From NCBI RefSeq assembly GCF_900101685.1, contig NZ_FMZZ01000001.1, positions 62,001-126,000 of the forward strand: DNA of 64,000 bases, read 5' to 3'. The notes beneath the pieces are model-generated. The model worked only from the letters and a program-made list of their open reading frames with translations, did not search any database and was not told the origin of the DNA. A program made the translations under genes and the position numbers. The stretch is from Actinokineospora iranica. Lineage in GTDB: Bacteria > Actinomycetota > Actinomycetes > Mycobacteriales > Pseudonocardiaceae. Below are positions 44,081 through 52,982 of the stretch, piece by piece; position 1 is the first letter of the stretch; each line of letters begins with the position of its first letter.

Positions 44081-44203
44081 GCTCCCCGTCCGGCCCGGGC
44101 AGGCGCGCGTGGGCGGATCGGGTGATCCCACCCGGGCCCGTCATGCGCGAGACTCACGACGACGCGCCGCTGACCCGGCGGCCCGGAGCCAAGGAGTTTC
44201 GGC

Positions 44204-45640
44204 GTGCTCATCCGCACAAGACGGGCGCTCGCGGCCACCCTGGTGGCGGCCACCGCCGTGGGACTCGCCGTCGGGGTCGCCCCGGCACAGGCCGTGCCCG
44301 CCCAGCCCGACGCCACCAGCGTCGCGGGCGCCACCGACATCGCGGACCGGCTGCGGGCGATCCCCGGCCTGACCGTGGTCTCGGAATCGGCGACCCCACC
44401 GGCGGGGTACCGGTTCCTGCTGCTGGCCTACACCCAGCCGGTCGACCACCGGAAGCCGGGCGGACCCAGCTTCCAGCAGCGGTTCCAGCTGCTGCACCGC
44501 GACGTGGACCGGCCGATGATCCTGCACACCACCGGCTACCACATGCCCGCCAACCCGTTCCGTTCCGAGCCGACCCGCCTGGTCGACGGCAACCAGATCT
44601 CGGTGGAGCAGCGGTTCTTCTCCCCGTCGCGGCCGGACCCGGCCGACTGGGACGACCTCGACATCTGGCAGGCCGCGACCGACCACCACCGCATCGTCGC
44701 CGCGCTGAGACCGCTGTACCCGGCCAAGTGGATCTCCACCGGGGCCAGCAAGGGCGGCATGACCTCGGTCTACCACCGCCGGTTCTACCCCGACGACGTC
44801 AACGGCGTCGTCGCCTACGTCGCCCCGCAGGACCGGGTCAACCCGTTCGACCACGCCTACGACCGGTTCTTCGACACCGTCGGCACCGACGCCGCGTGCC
44901 GGGCGCGGCTGGCCGACGTGCAGCGCGAGGCGCTGCGCCGCCGCCCCGAGATGGTCGCCAAGTACCAGGCCGCCGCCGACGCCGAGGGCTGGACCTTCAC
45001 CCGGGTGCTCGGCTCGATCGACCGCGCCTACGAGATGACGGTCCTGGACACCGTGTGGGCGTTCTGGCAGTACTCGACCCAGGCCGACTGCGCCACGGTC
45101 CCGGCGGCCACGGCGACCAGCGACGAGCTTTACGCGTTCATCGACTCCGTCGCCGGGTTCGCCTTCTACAGCGACTCCGGGATCCTGCCGTACGCGCCGT
45201 ACTACTACCAGGCCGCGACGCAGCTGGGCTGGCCGCAGCCGCGCTTCGAGCACCTGCGGGGCCTGACCCGGTACCCGGGCCTGTACCAGGCGAACTCCAG
45301 CCTGCCCCCGGAGCTGCGCGGCCACCACGACGCCCGCCCCATGCTCGACGTCGACGTCTGGGTGCGGTCCCGCTCGGAGCGGATGCTGTTCGTCTACGGC
45401 GCCAACGACCCGTGGGGCGCCGAGCAGTTCACCCCGAGCCGCCGCGACTCGGCGACCTACACCGCCCCCGGCGCCAACCACGGCGCGAACATCACCGCCC
45501 TGGACCCAGCCGACCGGGCCGCCGCCACCGCGATGCTGCGCCGCTGGGCCGGGACCGACACCGCCGCGCCGACCCTGACGGCCCAGGAGATCACCGCCCT
45601 GGACGAGGCGGAGCCGCGCGGAACGCGCCGAACGCGCTAG
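44204..45640 (+). CDS. secreted peptidase, S37 (PS-10) family
   Basis: Predicted 478 aa. A Sec signal peptide runs over about residues 1-30 (LIRTRRALAATLVAATAVGL, then APAQA). The alpha/beta-hydrolase peptidase domain carries the nucleophile motif WISTGASKGGMTSVYHRRFYPDD and GANHGANIT with the catalytic His. This is the Streptomyces tripeptidyl aminopeptidase-like S37 family. GTG at 44204 behind AAGGAG. A hairpin terminator follows immediately. Confidence 0.88.
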   Translation: MLIRTRRALAATLVAATAVGLAVGVAPAQAVPAQPDATSVAGATDIADRLRAIPGLTVVSESATPPAGYRFLLLAYTQPVDHRKPGGPSFQQRFQLLHRDVDRPMILHTTGYHMPANPFRSEPTRLVDGNQISVEQRFFSPSRPDPADWDDLDIWQAATDHHRIVAALRPLYPAKWISTGASKGGMTSVYHRRFYPDDVNGVVAYVAPQDRVNPFDHAYDRFFDTVGTDAACRARLADVQREALRRRPEMVAKYQAAADAEGWTFTRVLGSIDRAYEMTVLDTVWAFWQYSTQADCATVPAATATSDELYAFIDSVAGFAFYSDSGILPYAPYYYQAATQLGWPQPRFEHLRGLTRYPGLYQANSSLPPELRGHHDARPMLDVDVWVRSRSERMLFVYGANDPWGAEQFTPSRRDSATYTAPGANHGANITALDPADRAAATAMLRRWAGTDTAAPTLTAQEITALDEAEPRGTRRTR

Positions 45641-45647
45641 CCGGGCC

Positions 45648-45679
45648 GTGGGTCGCTCCCACCGGCGGGAGCGACCCAC
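45648..45679. terminator. terminator hairpin after the S37 peptidase gene
   Basis: Perfect 13-bp arms, GTGGGTCGCTCCC at 45648-45660 and its complement at 45667-45679, with a 6-nt loop, starting 7 bp after the stop. Confidence 0.85.
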
Positions 45680-45736
45680 GCGGGTGACACACCACAGTGG
45701 ATCGAACCGGGGACCGACGCCCTACACTCAGCCGCG

Positions 45737-46795
45737 ATGATGCGACGGTACCGATGGCACGTTGCCGTGCTGCTCATGGTGATCCTCCTGCTCGGCGCGT
45801 TCCTGGTCGTCACAGAACCGGAGCCGCCGCCCGCGCCCGCCCCGCCGACCGGGGTGCCCCGGGTGCTGGTCGCGCTGGGCGACAGCACGATCTCCGGTGA
45901 GGCGGCAGGCGACTACGAAGACGGCACCGACGGCGCCGACGGCAACTGGTGCCACCGCTCCCGCAACGCCTCCATCCACCACACCGGCCTGCGCGGGATC
46001 GACGAGACGATCAACCTCGCCTGCTCCGGCGCGCCCTCGGCGCAGGTCGCCCTCGGCGACGCGGAGCAGTACACCGAGGGCTCCCAGGCGCACCGGCTGG
46101 GCGTGCTGGCCCGGCAGAAGCGGGTGGTGGCGGTCCTGGTGGCCGTGGGCGCCAACGACGACCCGGCGTTCTCCCACGTCCTCGACGGCTGCGTGCAGGC
46201 CTGGTTCGACCGCGGCAAGCCCGGCTGCGCGGCGGTGGTCGGCGGGCAGTGGCAGCAGCGGGTCGACGCGATGGTCCCGAAAGCCACCCGGGCGCTGGCC
46301 GACATCCGCTCGGTGCTGCTCGCCGCGGGCTACCAGCCCACCGACTACCAACTCGTCGTGCAGTCCTATGTGGCCCCGATCAGCCCGGACGTGCGCCCGG
46401 AGCTGCGCAACCTCAACGGCTGCCCGTTCCGTGAGGAAGACCTGCGCTGGGTCCGGGACGCCGCGGTGCCCGCCATGACCGAAGGCGTCCGCCGCGTCGC
46501 CCGCGGCGCGGGGGCCCGCTTCCTGGACCTGTCGCGGGCCGGGGCGGGCCGCGAGGCCTGCGCGCGGCAGGACCCGGCGCAGGAGTGGTTCAGCAGGCTC
46601 GCGGTCCGCTGGCAGGACTTGCGTGACGAGGCCCGGGCGACACATGCCTTGCAGGAGTCGTTCCATCCCAACGCGGCTGGGCACGCGCAGTTCGGCCGTT
46701 GTCTGGGGGAGTTCCTTGGCACCGCGGATCGCGCCGCGGCGTGTTTGCCGGGGGCGGATGGCAATCTGCACGCCGCCAGCAGTGCGGGGCCGTGA
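45737..46795 (+). CDS. membrane-anchored SGNH/GDSL hydrolase
   Basis: Predicted 352 aa. One N-terminal transmembrane helix (WHVAVLLMVILLLGAFLVV) is followed by a proline-rich linker and an SGNH esterase domain. Block I is VLVALGDSTISGEAAGDYE (nucleophile Ser), block III is VAVGANDDP, and block V is ESFHPNAAGHAQFG (Asp/His replaced by the family pattern HPN). It likely hydrolyses lipids or acetylated polysaccharides outside the membrane. ATG at 45737 or 45740. Four cysteines suggest disulfides. Confidence 0.88.
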   Translation: MMRRYRWHVAVLLMVILLLGAFLVVTEPEPPPAPAPPTGVPRVLVALGDSTISGEAAGDYEDGTDGADGNWCHRSRNASIHHTGLRGIDETINLACSGAPSAQVALGDAEQYTEGSQAHRLGVLARQKRVVAVLVAVGANDDPAFSHVLDGCVQAWFDRGKPGCAAVVGGQWQQRVDAMVPKATRALADIRSVLLAAGYQPTDYQLVVQSYVAPISPDVRPELRNLNGCPFREEDLRWVRDAAVPAMTEGVRRVARGAGARFLDLSRAGAGREACARQDPAQEWFSRLAVRWQDLRDEARATHALQESFHPNAAGHAQFGRCLGEFLGTADRAAACLPGADGNLHAASSAGP

Positions 46796-46813
46796 GCTGG
46801 TTCCCGGGCTGGC

Positions 46814-46875
46814 TGCTCGATGGGGTGGGTGCGGTTGGGCAGGGGGCGGGTGTCCTTGCTGCACCCCATCGAGCA
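46814..46875. terminator. inverted repeat between convergent genes
   Basis: Perfect 14-bp arms, TGCTCGATGGGGTG at 46814-46827 and complement at 46862-46875, with a 34-nt loop. It lies between the convergent SGNH gene and the membrane-protein gene at 46934. Confidence 0.55.
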
Positions 46876-46933
46876 CTGGCGGCGCTGGCGGGTGCTCCGG
46901 TGTGCTGCTCCGCTTCGATGAGCGCTGGTGGGG

Positions 46934-47359
46934 TCAAGCGCGGTTGGTCGGTGAGGCGGCGAGGTGCCTGTGCGCGACCGTGGCTTGAATCCAGGAGGCC
47001 ACCCAGAGCGCGCCCACGGCAAGGGTCGCCCAGCCCGCCGGGGCGGGTGGGTCGGTAATCGCGCGGAGGGCGAAACCGGCGACGCCCGCGCCGATCAGGG
47101 TGGCGCCTACCCAGGACGCCAGGCGTAGGGGGAGGCCGCCGCGTGGGTGGGTCAGGGTGATGGCGAGTGCGGCGACGGCCAGGCCGACCGCCGCGTTTCC
47201 CCATTGGGCGAGGGCGATGCTGCCCTCGAAGTCGCGGGTTGTCTCGGCTGACGTGGGGAAGCCGGGGAGGCCGAGTTCGCCGCGGAGGGCGAGGTCGACC
47301 TTGGCGGCGGTGTAGGCCAAGGCGCAGCCTGCCGCGACGAACGCTCCGGGGTTCCGCAT
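46934..47359 (-). CDS. small membrane protein of unknown function
   Basis: Predicted 141 aa with about four hydrophobic segments (FVAAGCALAYTAAKVDL, ALAQWGNAAVGLAVAALAI, LASWVGATLIGAGVAGFAL, WATLAVGALWVASWIQATV). No named family was recognised. The ATG at 47359 is the first with a membrane-protein-like N-terminus; the long in-frame extension upstream has no similarity. It lies 131 bp downstream of the Lrp gene on the same strand. Confidence 0.75.
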   Translation of the reverse strand: MRNPGAFVAAGCALAYTAAKVDLALRGELGLPGFPTSAETTRDFEGSIALAQWGNAAVGLAVAALAITLTHPRGGLPLRLASWVGATLIGAGVAGFALRAITDPPAPAGWATLAVGALWVASWIQATVAHRHLAASPTNRA

Positions 47360-47490
47360 ACCGCGAACTGTGCCACCACCGTCGAGGCGCCTCACCGCCG
47401 GTTCTCCCCGGAAGGGGTAGAACGGGGCGGTGCTTGTGGAGGAGTTGGACTTGGCCGACGCGGGCGTTGCTGCGGCTGGCCGTGTTCGCC

Positions 47491-47943
47491 CTACAGCGCC
47501 GGTGAGCGGCCCTCGTACGGGGTGGACAGCACGACTGTGGTCCGGGTCGAGACCTTCGCCGCCTCGCGGATCTTGCGCAGCAGCTCCTCCAGGTCCACTG
47601 GGGACGGCACGCGCACCAGCAGCACGTAGGACTCGTCGCCCGCGACCGAGTAGCAGGACTCGATCTCGCTGATGTGCTCCAGCCGCTGCGGGTAGTCGTC
47701 GGGGGCGGCGGGGTCGATCGGGGTCAGCGAGATCAGCGCGGTCAGCGGCAGCCCGATCGCGTGCGCGTTCAGCTTCGCCGCGTACCCGCAGATCACCTCG
47801 CGCTGCTCGAGCCTGCGTACCCGCTGGTGCACCGCGGACACGCTGAGCCCGACGCGCTCGGCGAGGTCGGTGAAGCTGCGCCTGCCGTCGGCCGCCAGCT
47901 CCCGCACGATGGCCTTGTCGATGGGCTCCAGTTCCCCGTTCAC
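47491..47943 (-). CDS. Lrp/AsnC-family transcriptional regulator
   Basis: Predicted 150 aa. The N-terminal HTH (IDKAIVRELAADGRRSFTDLAERVGLSVSAVHQRVRRLEQREVI) and C-terminal RAM domain (YSVAGDESYVLLVRV, IREAAKVSTRTTVVLS) are complete. It probably senses an amino acid. The start is a GTG at 47943. It follows the M24 peptidase on the same strand (73 bp), which suggests joint regulation of proline-peptide breakdown. Confidence 0.93.
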   Translation of the reverse strand: MNGELEPIDKAIVRELAADGRRSFTDLAERVGLSVSAVHQRVRRLEQREVICGYAAKLNAHAIGLPLTALISLTPIDPAAPDDYPQRLEHISEIESCYSVAGDESYVLLVRVPSPVDLEELLRKIREAAKVSTRTTVVLSTPYEGRSPAL

Positions 47944-48016
47944 CGGGCCACCTCACCCGTGCGCGGCGTCGACAACGCGTCGGGCAGCTCGCCCTGGGGC
48001 ACTGAGTCGGGGTTCC

Positions 48017-49150
48017 TCATGCAGGCAGCACCACCAGTTCGCGTGGGCGGGCGTTCACCGACTCCGCGCCGTCCTCGGTCACGACCACGATGTCCTCGAT
48101 CCGCGCGCCCCACCGGCCCGGCAGGTAGACCCCGGGCTCGACGCTGAACGCCATGCCGGGTTCCAGGACCAAGTCGTTCCCGGCGACGATGTAGGGGTGC
48201 TCGTGCACGTCGAGGCCGATGCCGTGGCCGGTGCGGTGGATGAACCGGTCGGCCAGGCCCGCGTCGGCGAGGACCTGCCGGGCGGCGGCGTCGACCTGCT
48301 CGGCGGTCACCCCTGGGCGCACGGCCGCGACCGCGGCCCGCTGCGCGGCCAGCAGCGCCGCGTAGCTCTCGGCGACGTCGGCGTCGCGGGGCTCGCCGAG
48401 GGCGTAGGTGCGGGTGCTGTCGGAGTTGTAGCCCGCCGGGGTCGGCCCGCCGATGTCGATGACCACGACGTCGCCCTCGGCGAGCACCCGGTCGGACACC
48501 TCGTGGTGCGGGCTGGCCCCGTTGGGCCCGGACCCGACGATGACGAACTCGGCGCGGGCGTGTCCTTCGGCGACGATCGCGGCGGCGATGTCCTCGGCGA
48601 CCTCGGCCTCGGTGCGGCCGGGCCGCAGCCACTCGCCCATGCGGGCGTGCACGCGGTCGATCGCGGCGCCCGCTGCGCGCAGCGCGGCGATCTCGGCGGC
48701 GTCCTTGCGCATCCGCAACTCCCGCAGCACCGGCCCGGCGAGCACCTGCTCGGCGGCGGGCAGCGCGGCGCGCAGGGCCAGCACGTGCAGCGCGGGCAGC
48801 ATGTCGCCCACCGCGACCCGTCCGGCGCCGCCGAGGAGCCCGGCGACCAGCCGGTACGGGTCGTCGCCGTCGACCCAGGTGGCCATCCGCACCCCGAGCG
48901 CGTCGAGGGGGACCTCGTCGTACCCGGGCGCCTCCAGCTTCGGGACCACCAGCACCGGCTCGCCGGAACCGGCGGGCACGACGAGCGCGGTCAGCCGCTC
49001 GAACGAGGTGTTGGTTCCCCCGATCAGGTAACGCAGGTCGGAGCCGGGGGCGATCACCAGGGCATCGGCGCCCGCGTCCGCGGCGGCGGCACGGGCCCGG
49101 TCGAGCCGGGTTCGCAGGCGGTCGGCGTCGATGGCGGCGGTGGTCGACAT
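48017..49150 (-). CDS. M24-family (Xaa-Pro) peptidase
   Basis: Predicted 377 aa. A creatinase-like N-terminal domain is followed by the pita-bread domain. Metal ligands: VVIDIGGPTPAGYNSDSTRTY, TGHGIGLDVHEHPY, FSVEPGVYLPGRWGARIEDIVVV. It cleaves X-Pro dipeptides or N-terminal residues using two metals. It corresponds in position to PepE (Rv2089c) of M. tuberculosis, which lies next to the 5'-3' exonuclease gene there too. The ATG at 49150 begins MSTTAAIDADRLRTRL. Confidence 0.93.
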   Translation of the reverse strand: MSTTAAIDADRLRTRLDRARAAAADAGADALVIAPGSDLRYLIGGTNTSFERLTALVVPAGSGEPVLVVPKLEAPGYDEVPLDALGVRMATWVDGDDPYRLVAGLLGGAGRVAVGDMLPALHVLALRAALPAAEQVLAGPVLRELRMRKDAAEIAALRAAGAAIDRVHARMGEWLRPGRTEAEVAEDIAAAIVAEGHARAEFVIVGSGPNGASPHHEVSDRVLAEGDVVVIDIGGPTPAGYNSDSTRTYALGEPRDADVAESYAALLAAQRAAVAAVRPGVTAEQVDAAARQVLADAGLADRFIHRTGHGIGLDVHEHPYIVAGNDLVLEPGMAFSVEPGVYLPGRWGARIEDIVVVTEDGAESVNARPRELVVLPA

Positions 49151-49254
49151 GCCCGGCAGCCTAGCCGGGTCGGCCGCCCACCCGCCCGAGTGATCATGAA
49201 CCGCGGCCCGCGCGAGAAGTCGGCTGTGGGTGGGGTGTGGCAGGCTCACGCCTC

Positions 49255-50178
49255 GTGAGCGGACCTCTCGTGCTGTTGGACTCGGCCAGCCTCTACTTCC
49301 GGTCGTTCTTCGCCCTGCCGCAGTCGATGACCTCGCCCGACGGGGTACCGGTCAACGCGGTGCGCGGCTTCGCCGGGATGATCGCGCAGGTCATCGCCGA
49401 CCGCCGTCCCGCGCGGCTGGTCGCGTGCCTGGACGCGGACTGGCGCCCGGCCTTCCGGGTCGCGGCCATCCCCAGCTACAAGGCCCAGCGGGTCGCCGAC
49501 CCCTCGATCAACGCAGAAGAGGTCCCCGACACCCTCACCCCGCAGGTGCCGATCATCATCGACCTGCTCGAAGCGCTGGGCATCGCCACCGCCGCTGCGG
49601 ACGGCTACGAGGCCGACGACGTCATCGGCACCCTCGCCCACCGCGAGACCGCGGCCCCGGTGGAGATCGTCACCGGCGACCGGGACCTGTTCCAGTGCGT
49701 CCGCGACGAGCCCAGCCCGGTGCGCGTGGTGTACGTGGGACGCGGCTGGGCCAAGGCCGAGGTCGTCGGCCCCCGGGAGTTGGCCCAGCGCTACGGGCTG
49801 CCCGAGGACGGCATGGCCTACGCCGACATGTCCGTGCTGCGCGGCGACCCGTCCGACGGCCTGCCCGGAATCACCGGCATCGGCGAGAAGACCGCGGCGA
49901 AGCTGATCTCGAAGTTCGGCTCCCTGCAGGCCCTGGTCGACGCCGCGGCCGCCGGGTCGAAAGACGTCCCGCTGCGCGTGCGCCAGGCGTTCACCGACGA
50001 CGCCGACTACCTGGCCAAGGCCCCGCTGGTGGTCCGGGTCGCCACCGACGCCGCGATCACCGCCACCGGCGACCCCGCCATCCCGCACGCCCCCGCCGAC
50101 CTCGACCGGGTGCGGGAACTGCAGGAACGCTGGGCGCTGGGCAGCGCTGTCGACCGGCTGCTCGCCGCCCTGTCCTGA
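49255..50178 (+). CDS. 5'-3' exonuclease (PolA 5'-nuclease-like)
   Basis: Predicted 307 aa, a free-standing version of the DNA polymerase I 5'-nuclease domain. Evidence: VLLDSASLYFRSFFALP (Asp metal ligand), DGYEADDVIGTLAH and EIVTGDRDLFQCVRD (acidic cluster), DPSDGLPGITGIGEKTAAKLI (H3TH helix-hairpin). It should remove RNA primers or flaps. The GTG at 49255 is preferred; a GTG six codons earlier is in frame. Syntenic with Rv2090 of M. tuberculosis. Divergent from the peptidase gene. Confidence 0.93.
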   Translation: MSGPLVLLDSASLYFRSFFALPQSMTSPDGVPVNAVRGFAGMIAQVIADRRPARLVACLDADWRPAFRVAAIPSYKAQRVADPSINAEEVPDTLTPQVPIIIDLLEALGIATAAADGYEADDVIGTLAHRETAAPVEIVTGDRDLFQCVRDEPSPVRVVYVGRGWAKAEVVGPRELAQRYGLPEDGMAYADMSVLRGDPSDGLPGITGIGEKTAAKLISKFGSLQALVDAAAAGSKDVPLRVRQAFTDDADYLAKAPLVVRVATDAAITATGDPAIPHAPADLDRVRELQERWALGSAVDRLLAALS

Positions 50179-50234
50179 GCCGCAGTCCTGACGCCACGGC
50201 CGGGGACCCGCAGCGAACGGCCCGGCCGCGGCCG

Positions 50235-50760
50235 CTAGCGGACCGCGGTCAGCGCCACCAGCGGCGGCCACGGCGCGGGCTCCGCGGCGCCGCCGTGCAG
50301 GCGCACCTCGGCGAAGGTCGCGCGGGCCGTGTCGAGCACATCGACCCCGCTCCACCCGGCCAGCCGCCGGTAGACCCGGCGGAACAGCCGGATCAGCGGG
50401 GCGGCCCGCCCGCCCGGCACCAGTCGCATGTCGAAGACGAACAGCCGCCCGCCCGGCCGCAGCGCGGCGCGCACGCGCTCCAGGGTGGCTGCGACGTCCG
50501 GGGTCGCGCTCACCGAGAACGTCGAGATCGCCGCGTCGAACCCCTCGACCGTCATCGTCGTCGCGTCCGCTTGGCGCACCTCGACGTTGTCCCACCCGCG
50601 CTCGCGCACCAGCGCGCGGGCACGGGCGACCATCACCTCGTTGTCGTCCACGGCCAGGACGTACCCCCGCGGGCCGACGGCCGAACACCGCGTCCAGGCC
50701 CGACACCGCCCGCCTCGCCCGGGTGCGGCGACGGCTCCGCTCCATCGAGACAGGGCTGAC
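50235..50760 (-). pseudogene. remnant of a SAM-dependent methyltransferase
   Basis: The frame ending at 50235 encodes a methyltransferase C-terminal core: VLAVDDNEVMVARARALV (post-I), VRQADATTMTVEGFDAAI (motif II/IV), VRAALRPGGRLFVFDMRL. The N-terminal motif I (GxGxG) is absent. A different frame upstream holds SMERSRRRTRARRAVSGLDAVFG, so a frameshift near 50660-50690 and probably a deletion of motif I broke the gene. The C-terminal frame is otherwise undamaged. Confidence 0.6.
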
Positions 50761-51266
50761 CATGACCAACAGCACCCTGCGGCTGCGGCCGCTGCCCGCT
50801 GGGTGATCGAACTCCAGTGCCCGGTGCTGGCCCGCGGCGCCGACTGCCCCTGACCGGCCCGGCGAGGCAGCCGGGGGTTCCGGACACGGATTGTCACCGC
50901 GAAGAGCGCGCCCTTCCGCGTCGGCGAACATCGCGGTCGGCATCTGCGCGCGCGACGATGACCCGAGTCGACATCGCCCACGGATATCGCCCGTCGGGGT
51001 GATTGCCGATGAGCGGTTCCGCCTCGCGAAGCGCATCCAGCTCACGCGCGACCACCATGTCACGAGCGGTCAGGCGCGAGCCTGGACAACGCTCGGCCGC
51101 CACGACATGGGCGCTGACCTGCGAGCCTTCCGGAAAGAATGGCGCACAGGAAAGGTTCTCCTTTCTTTTTCGGCAAGGGAAGGCTCGCCTAAACACCTGA
51201 AGTTGCGATGCCAGGTATTCGATGACACGGTCTGATCACCCGAGCTCATTGCCCAGAGGAGCTGTC
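50761..51266. other. 506-bp stretch without a gene
   Basis: No supported coding sequence on either strand. It contains a terminator-like hairpin with a T-run (51150-51170) and the ribosome-binding site of the following DUF1540 gene. Several short reading frames here lack ribosome-binding sites or similarity. Confidence 0.5.
51150..51170 (+). terminator. GAAAGG/CCTTTC hairpin followed by a T-run
   Basis: GAAAGG (51150-51155), loop TTCT, CCTTTC (51160-51165), then five T residues (51166-51170). It has the form of an intrinsic terminator on the plus strand, about 100 bp before the DUF1540 gene. It could also be an attenuator for that gene. Confidence 0.5.
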
Positions 51267-51578
51267 ATGTCCATGACCGAAATGCCTGCCGTCAGCGAAT
51301 GCACCGTGACGGGGTGTTCCTACAACCACGACATTCAGTGCCATGCTTTCGCCATCACCGTCAGTGGTGAGGACGGTGCCGCCGACTGCGCCACCTTCAT
51401 CCCCCTGGCCCGCAAGGGTGGCCTGCCCAGGGTCGTCGCCCAGGTCGGCGCGTGCTCGCGGAGCAACTGCGTCCACAACAGTGAACTGGAGTGCACCGCG
51501 CCCGGCGGCATCCGCGTCGCCCCCGGTGACGGCTCCCACGACGCCAACTGCCTCACGTATCAGGCTGCTTCCAGGTAG
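51267..51578 (+). CDS. small cysteine-rich DUF1540 protein
   Basis: Predicted 103 aa with two copies of the DUF1540 module. Each has a four-cysteine pattern: CTVTGCSYNHDIQC, then ADCATF; and CSRSNCVHNSELEC, then ANCLTY. This suggests two metal sites. The function is unknown. The ATG at 51267 has AGAGGAG six bases upstream. Its last 19 bp overlap the minus-strand integrase scrap. Confidence 0.85.
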   Translation: MSMTEMPAVSECTVTGCSYNHDIQCHAFAITVSGEDGAADCATFIPLARKGGLPRVVAQVGACSRSNCVHNSELECTAPGGIRVAPGDGSHDANCLTYQAASR

Positions 51579-51640
51579 TCCTCTGAGGGCAGGGCGCAGA
51601 CCCGGGTGGTCTCCAGCGATTCGTGGCCAGCAGCTCGGCC
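51560..51640 (-). pseudogene. C-terminal scrap of a tyrosine recombinase/integrase
   Basis: The minus-strand frame ending in TGA at 51560-51562 reads AGHESLETTRVCALPSEDYL. This corresponds to the GHxSLETTxxY-xxPSExDL end of tyrosine integrases, with Cys in place of the nucleophile Tyr. No other recombinase motif precedes it. It marks a lost element between the DUF1540 gene and the Eis-like gene. Confidence 0.5.
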
Positions 51641-51710
51641 GCGGAGGGTGACCACCCGGTGTCCACCGCGACCTCGGCGCCGGGGGCTGGGCCTGCCACG
51701 GGACGTGGCC

Positions 51711-52910
51711 CTAGAAGAACGTGCCGCACCACGCCGCGCCGCCCACGGCGAACACCGTGTCCGCGCGGGCCACCGCCGCCGGGTCGAGCGCCCGCACCAG
51801 GCCGATGCCCGCCAGCGCCGAAGGCCGCCACGCCCCCAAGTACAGCATCGCCAGCACGTCCACGTCCACCGACAACTCCGCCGCCGCGCCCGTCCGCTGC
51901 ACACCGTCGGCCCCCACCCGGTACCGCCCGGAGTTCACCGGCAGAAACGAGTCCACGACCTCCACCACCACCGAACCCGGCCCGTACGACCGCGCCGCCA
52001 ACGCCGTGGGCACGTCCACCAGCCGCAGCCACAGGTCCGGCCGCACGTCCTGCCCGAGCACGGCGCGCGGGTCGACGAACAGCGCCTCCACCGGCTCGTC
52101 CACCGGGCGCGCCCACACCTTCACCCGGTCCACCAAGTCCACGCCCACGATGAACCGCCACAGCGCGTTCACCGCCTCCGGGTTCGCCGCGTGGAAGTCC
52201 TCCACCCCCAGCGTCGCGGCCGCGTCCGGCTCGTCGCCGCGGGAGGGCCGGTAGGCCAGGAAGCCGTCGTCGCCGCCCGCGCCGCTGTGCACCGCGACCA
52301 GCAGGTGCTCGCCGATGCCGAAGGGCCGGTCGTAGAACACCGGCCACCACGGCCGCGACCGCGCCAGCATCCCCACCCGGGCCCGGGTCCGCTCGTAGAG
52401 CCGCGGCAGCAGCGTCAGCGCCTCGTCGCCATCGACCAGCCGCACCTCGCCGCCGACCGGCGCCTCCGGGCGCACCACGGCGGCACGGGACCGCACCGTC
52501 ACCGTGGCCGCCAGCGACGCCACCCCGTACCCGAACCGCCCGTAGATCACCGGCTCACTCGCGTGCAGCCCCGCGAACACCTCACCGCGCGCGGCCACGT
52601 CGGCCAACTGGGCCCGCATCAACTCCGTGAGCACCCCGCGCCGCCGGAAATCCGCGCGCACACCCACCCGGGTCACCGCGGCCAGCGGCAGCACCCGCCC
52701 ACCGGGCACCACCAGCGTCGACGGCCACACCAACGCCGTCCCCACCAGCCGGTCCCCGGCGAACGCGCCGTGCGTGCGGCCCGGCTCGTACGAGCGCCGC
52801 AGGTACTCCCACTCGGCGTCCGGCGGCGATGGCCGGTTCAGCGACTGCCGGAACAGGTTGAGCGCGGGACGCGACTCGGCTTCGGACAACACCCGGATAT
52901 CAACGCTCAC
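51711..52910 (-). CDS. Eis-like GNAT N-acetyltransferase
   Basis: Predicted 399 aa. Two tandem GNAT folds and a C-terminal SCP-like domain are typical of the Eis family. Signatures: LPLAAVTRVGVRADFRRRGVLTELMRAQL (acetyl-CoA binding), VFAGLHASEPVIYGRFGYGVAS, and the terminal phenylalanines GTFF (the free C-terminal carboxylate acts in catalysis in Eis). It may acetylate amines, including aminoglycosides or host proteins. The GTG at 52910 starts VDIRVLSEAESRPALNLF. Confidence 0.92.
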   Translation of the reverse strand: MSVDIRVLSEAESRPALNLFRQSLNRPSPPDAEWEYLRRSYEPGRTHGAFAGDRLVGTALVWPSTLVVPGGRVLPLAAVTRVGVRADFRRRGVLTELMRAQLADVAARGEVFAGLHASEPVIYGRFGYGVASLAATVTVRSRAAVVRPEAPVGGEVRLVDGDEALTLLPRLYERTRARVGMLARSRPWWPVFYDRPFGIGEHLLVAVHSGAGGDDGFLAYRPSRGDEPDAAATLGVEDFHAANPEAVNALWRFIVGVDLVDRVKVWARPVDEPVEALFVDPRAVLGQDVRPDLWLRLVDVPTALAARSYGPGSVVVEVVDSFLPVNSGRYRVGADGVQRTGAAAELSVDVDVLAMLYLGAWRPSALAGIGLVRALDPAAVARADTVFAVGGAAWCGTFF

Positions 52911-52982
52911 CCCGATGATCCTGCCCGGACACACCACGGGCGCGCGACCGCATTGCCAGCGGCCACGCGCCCGTGGGGGACG

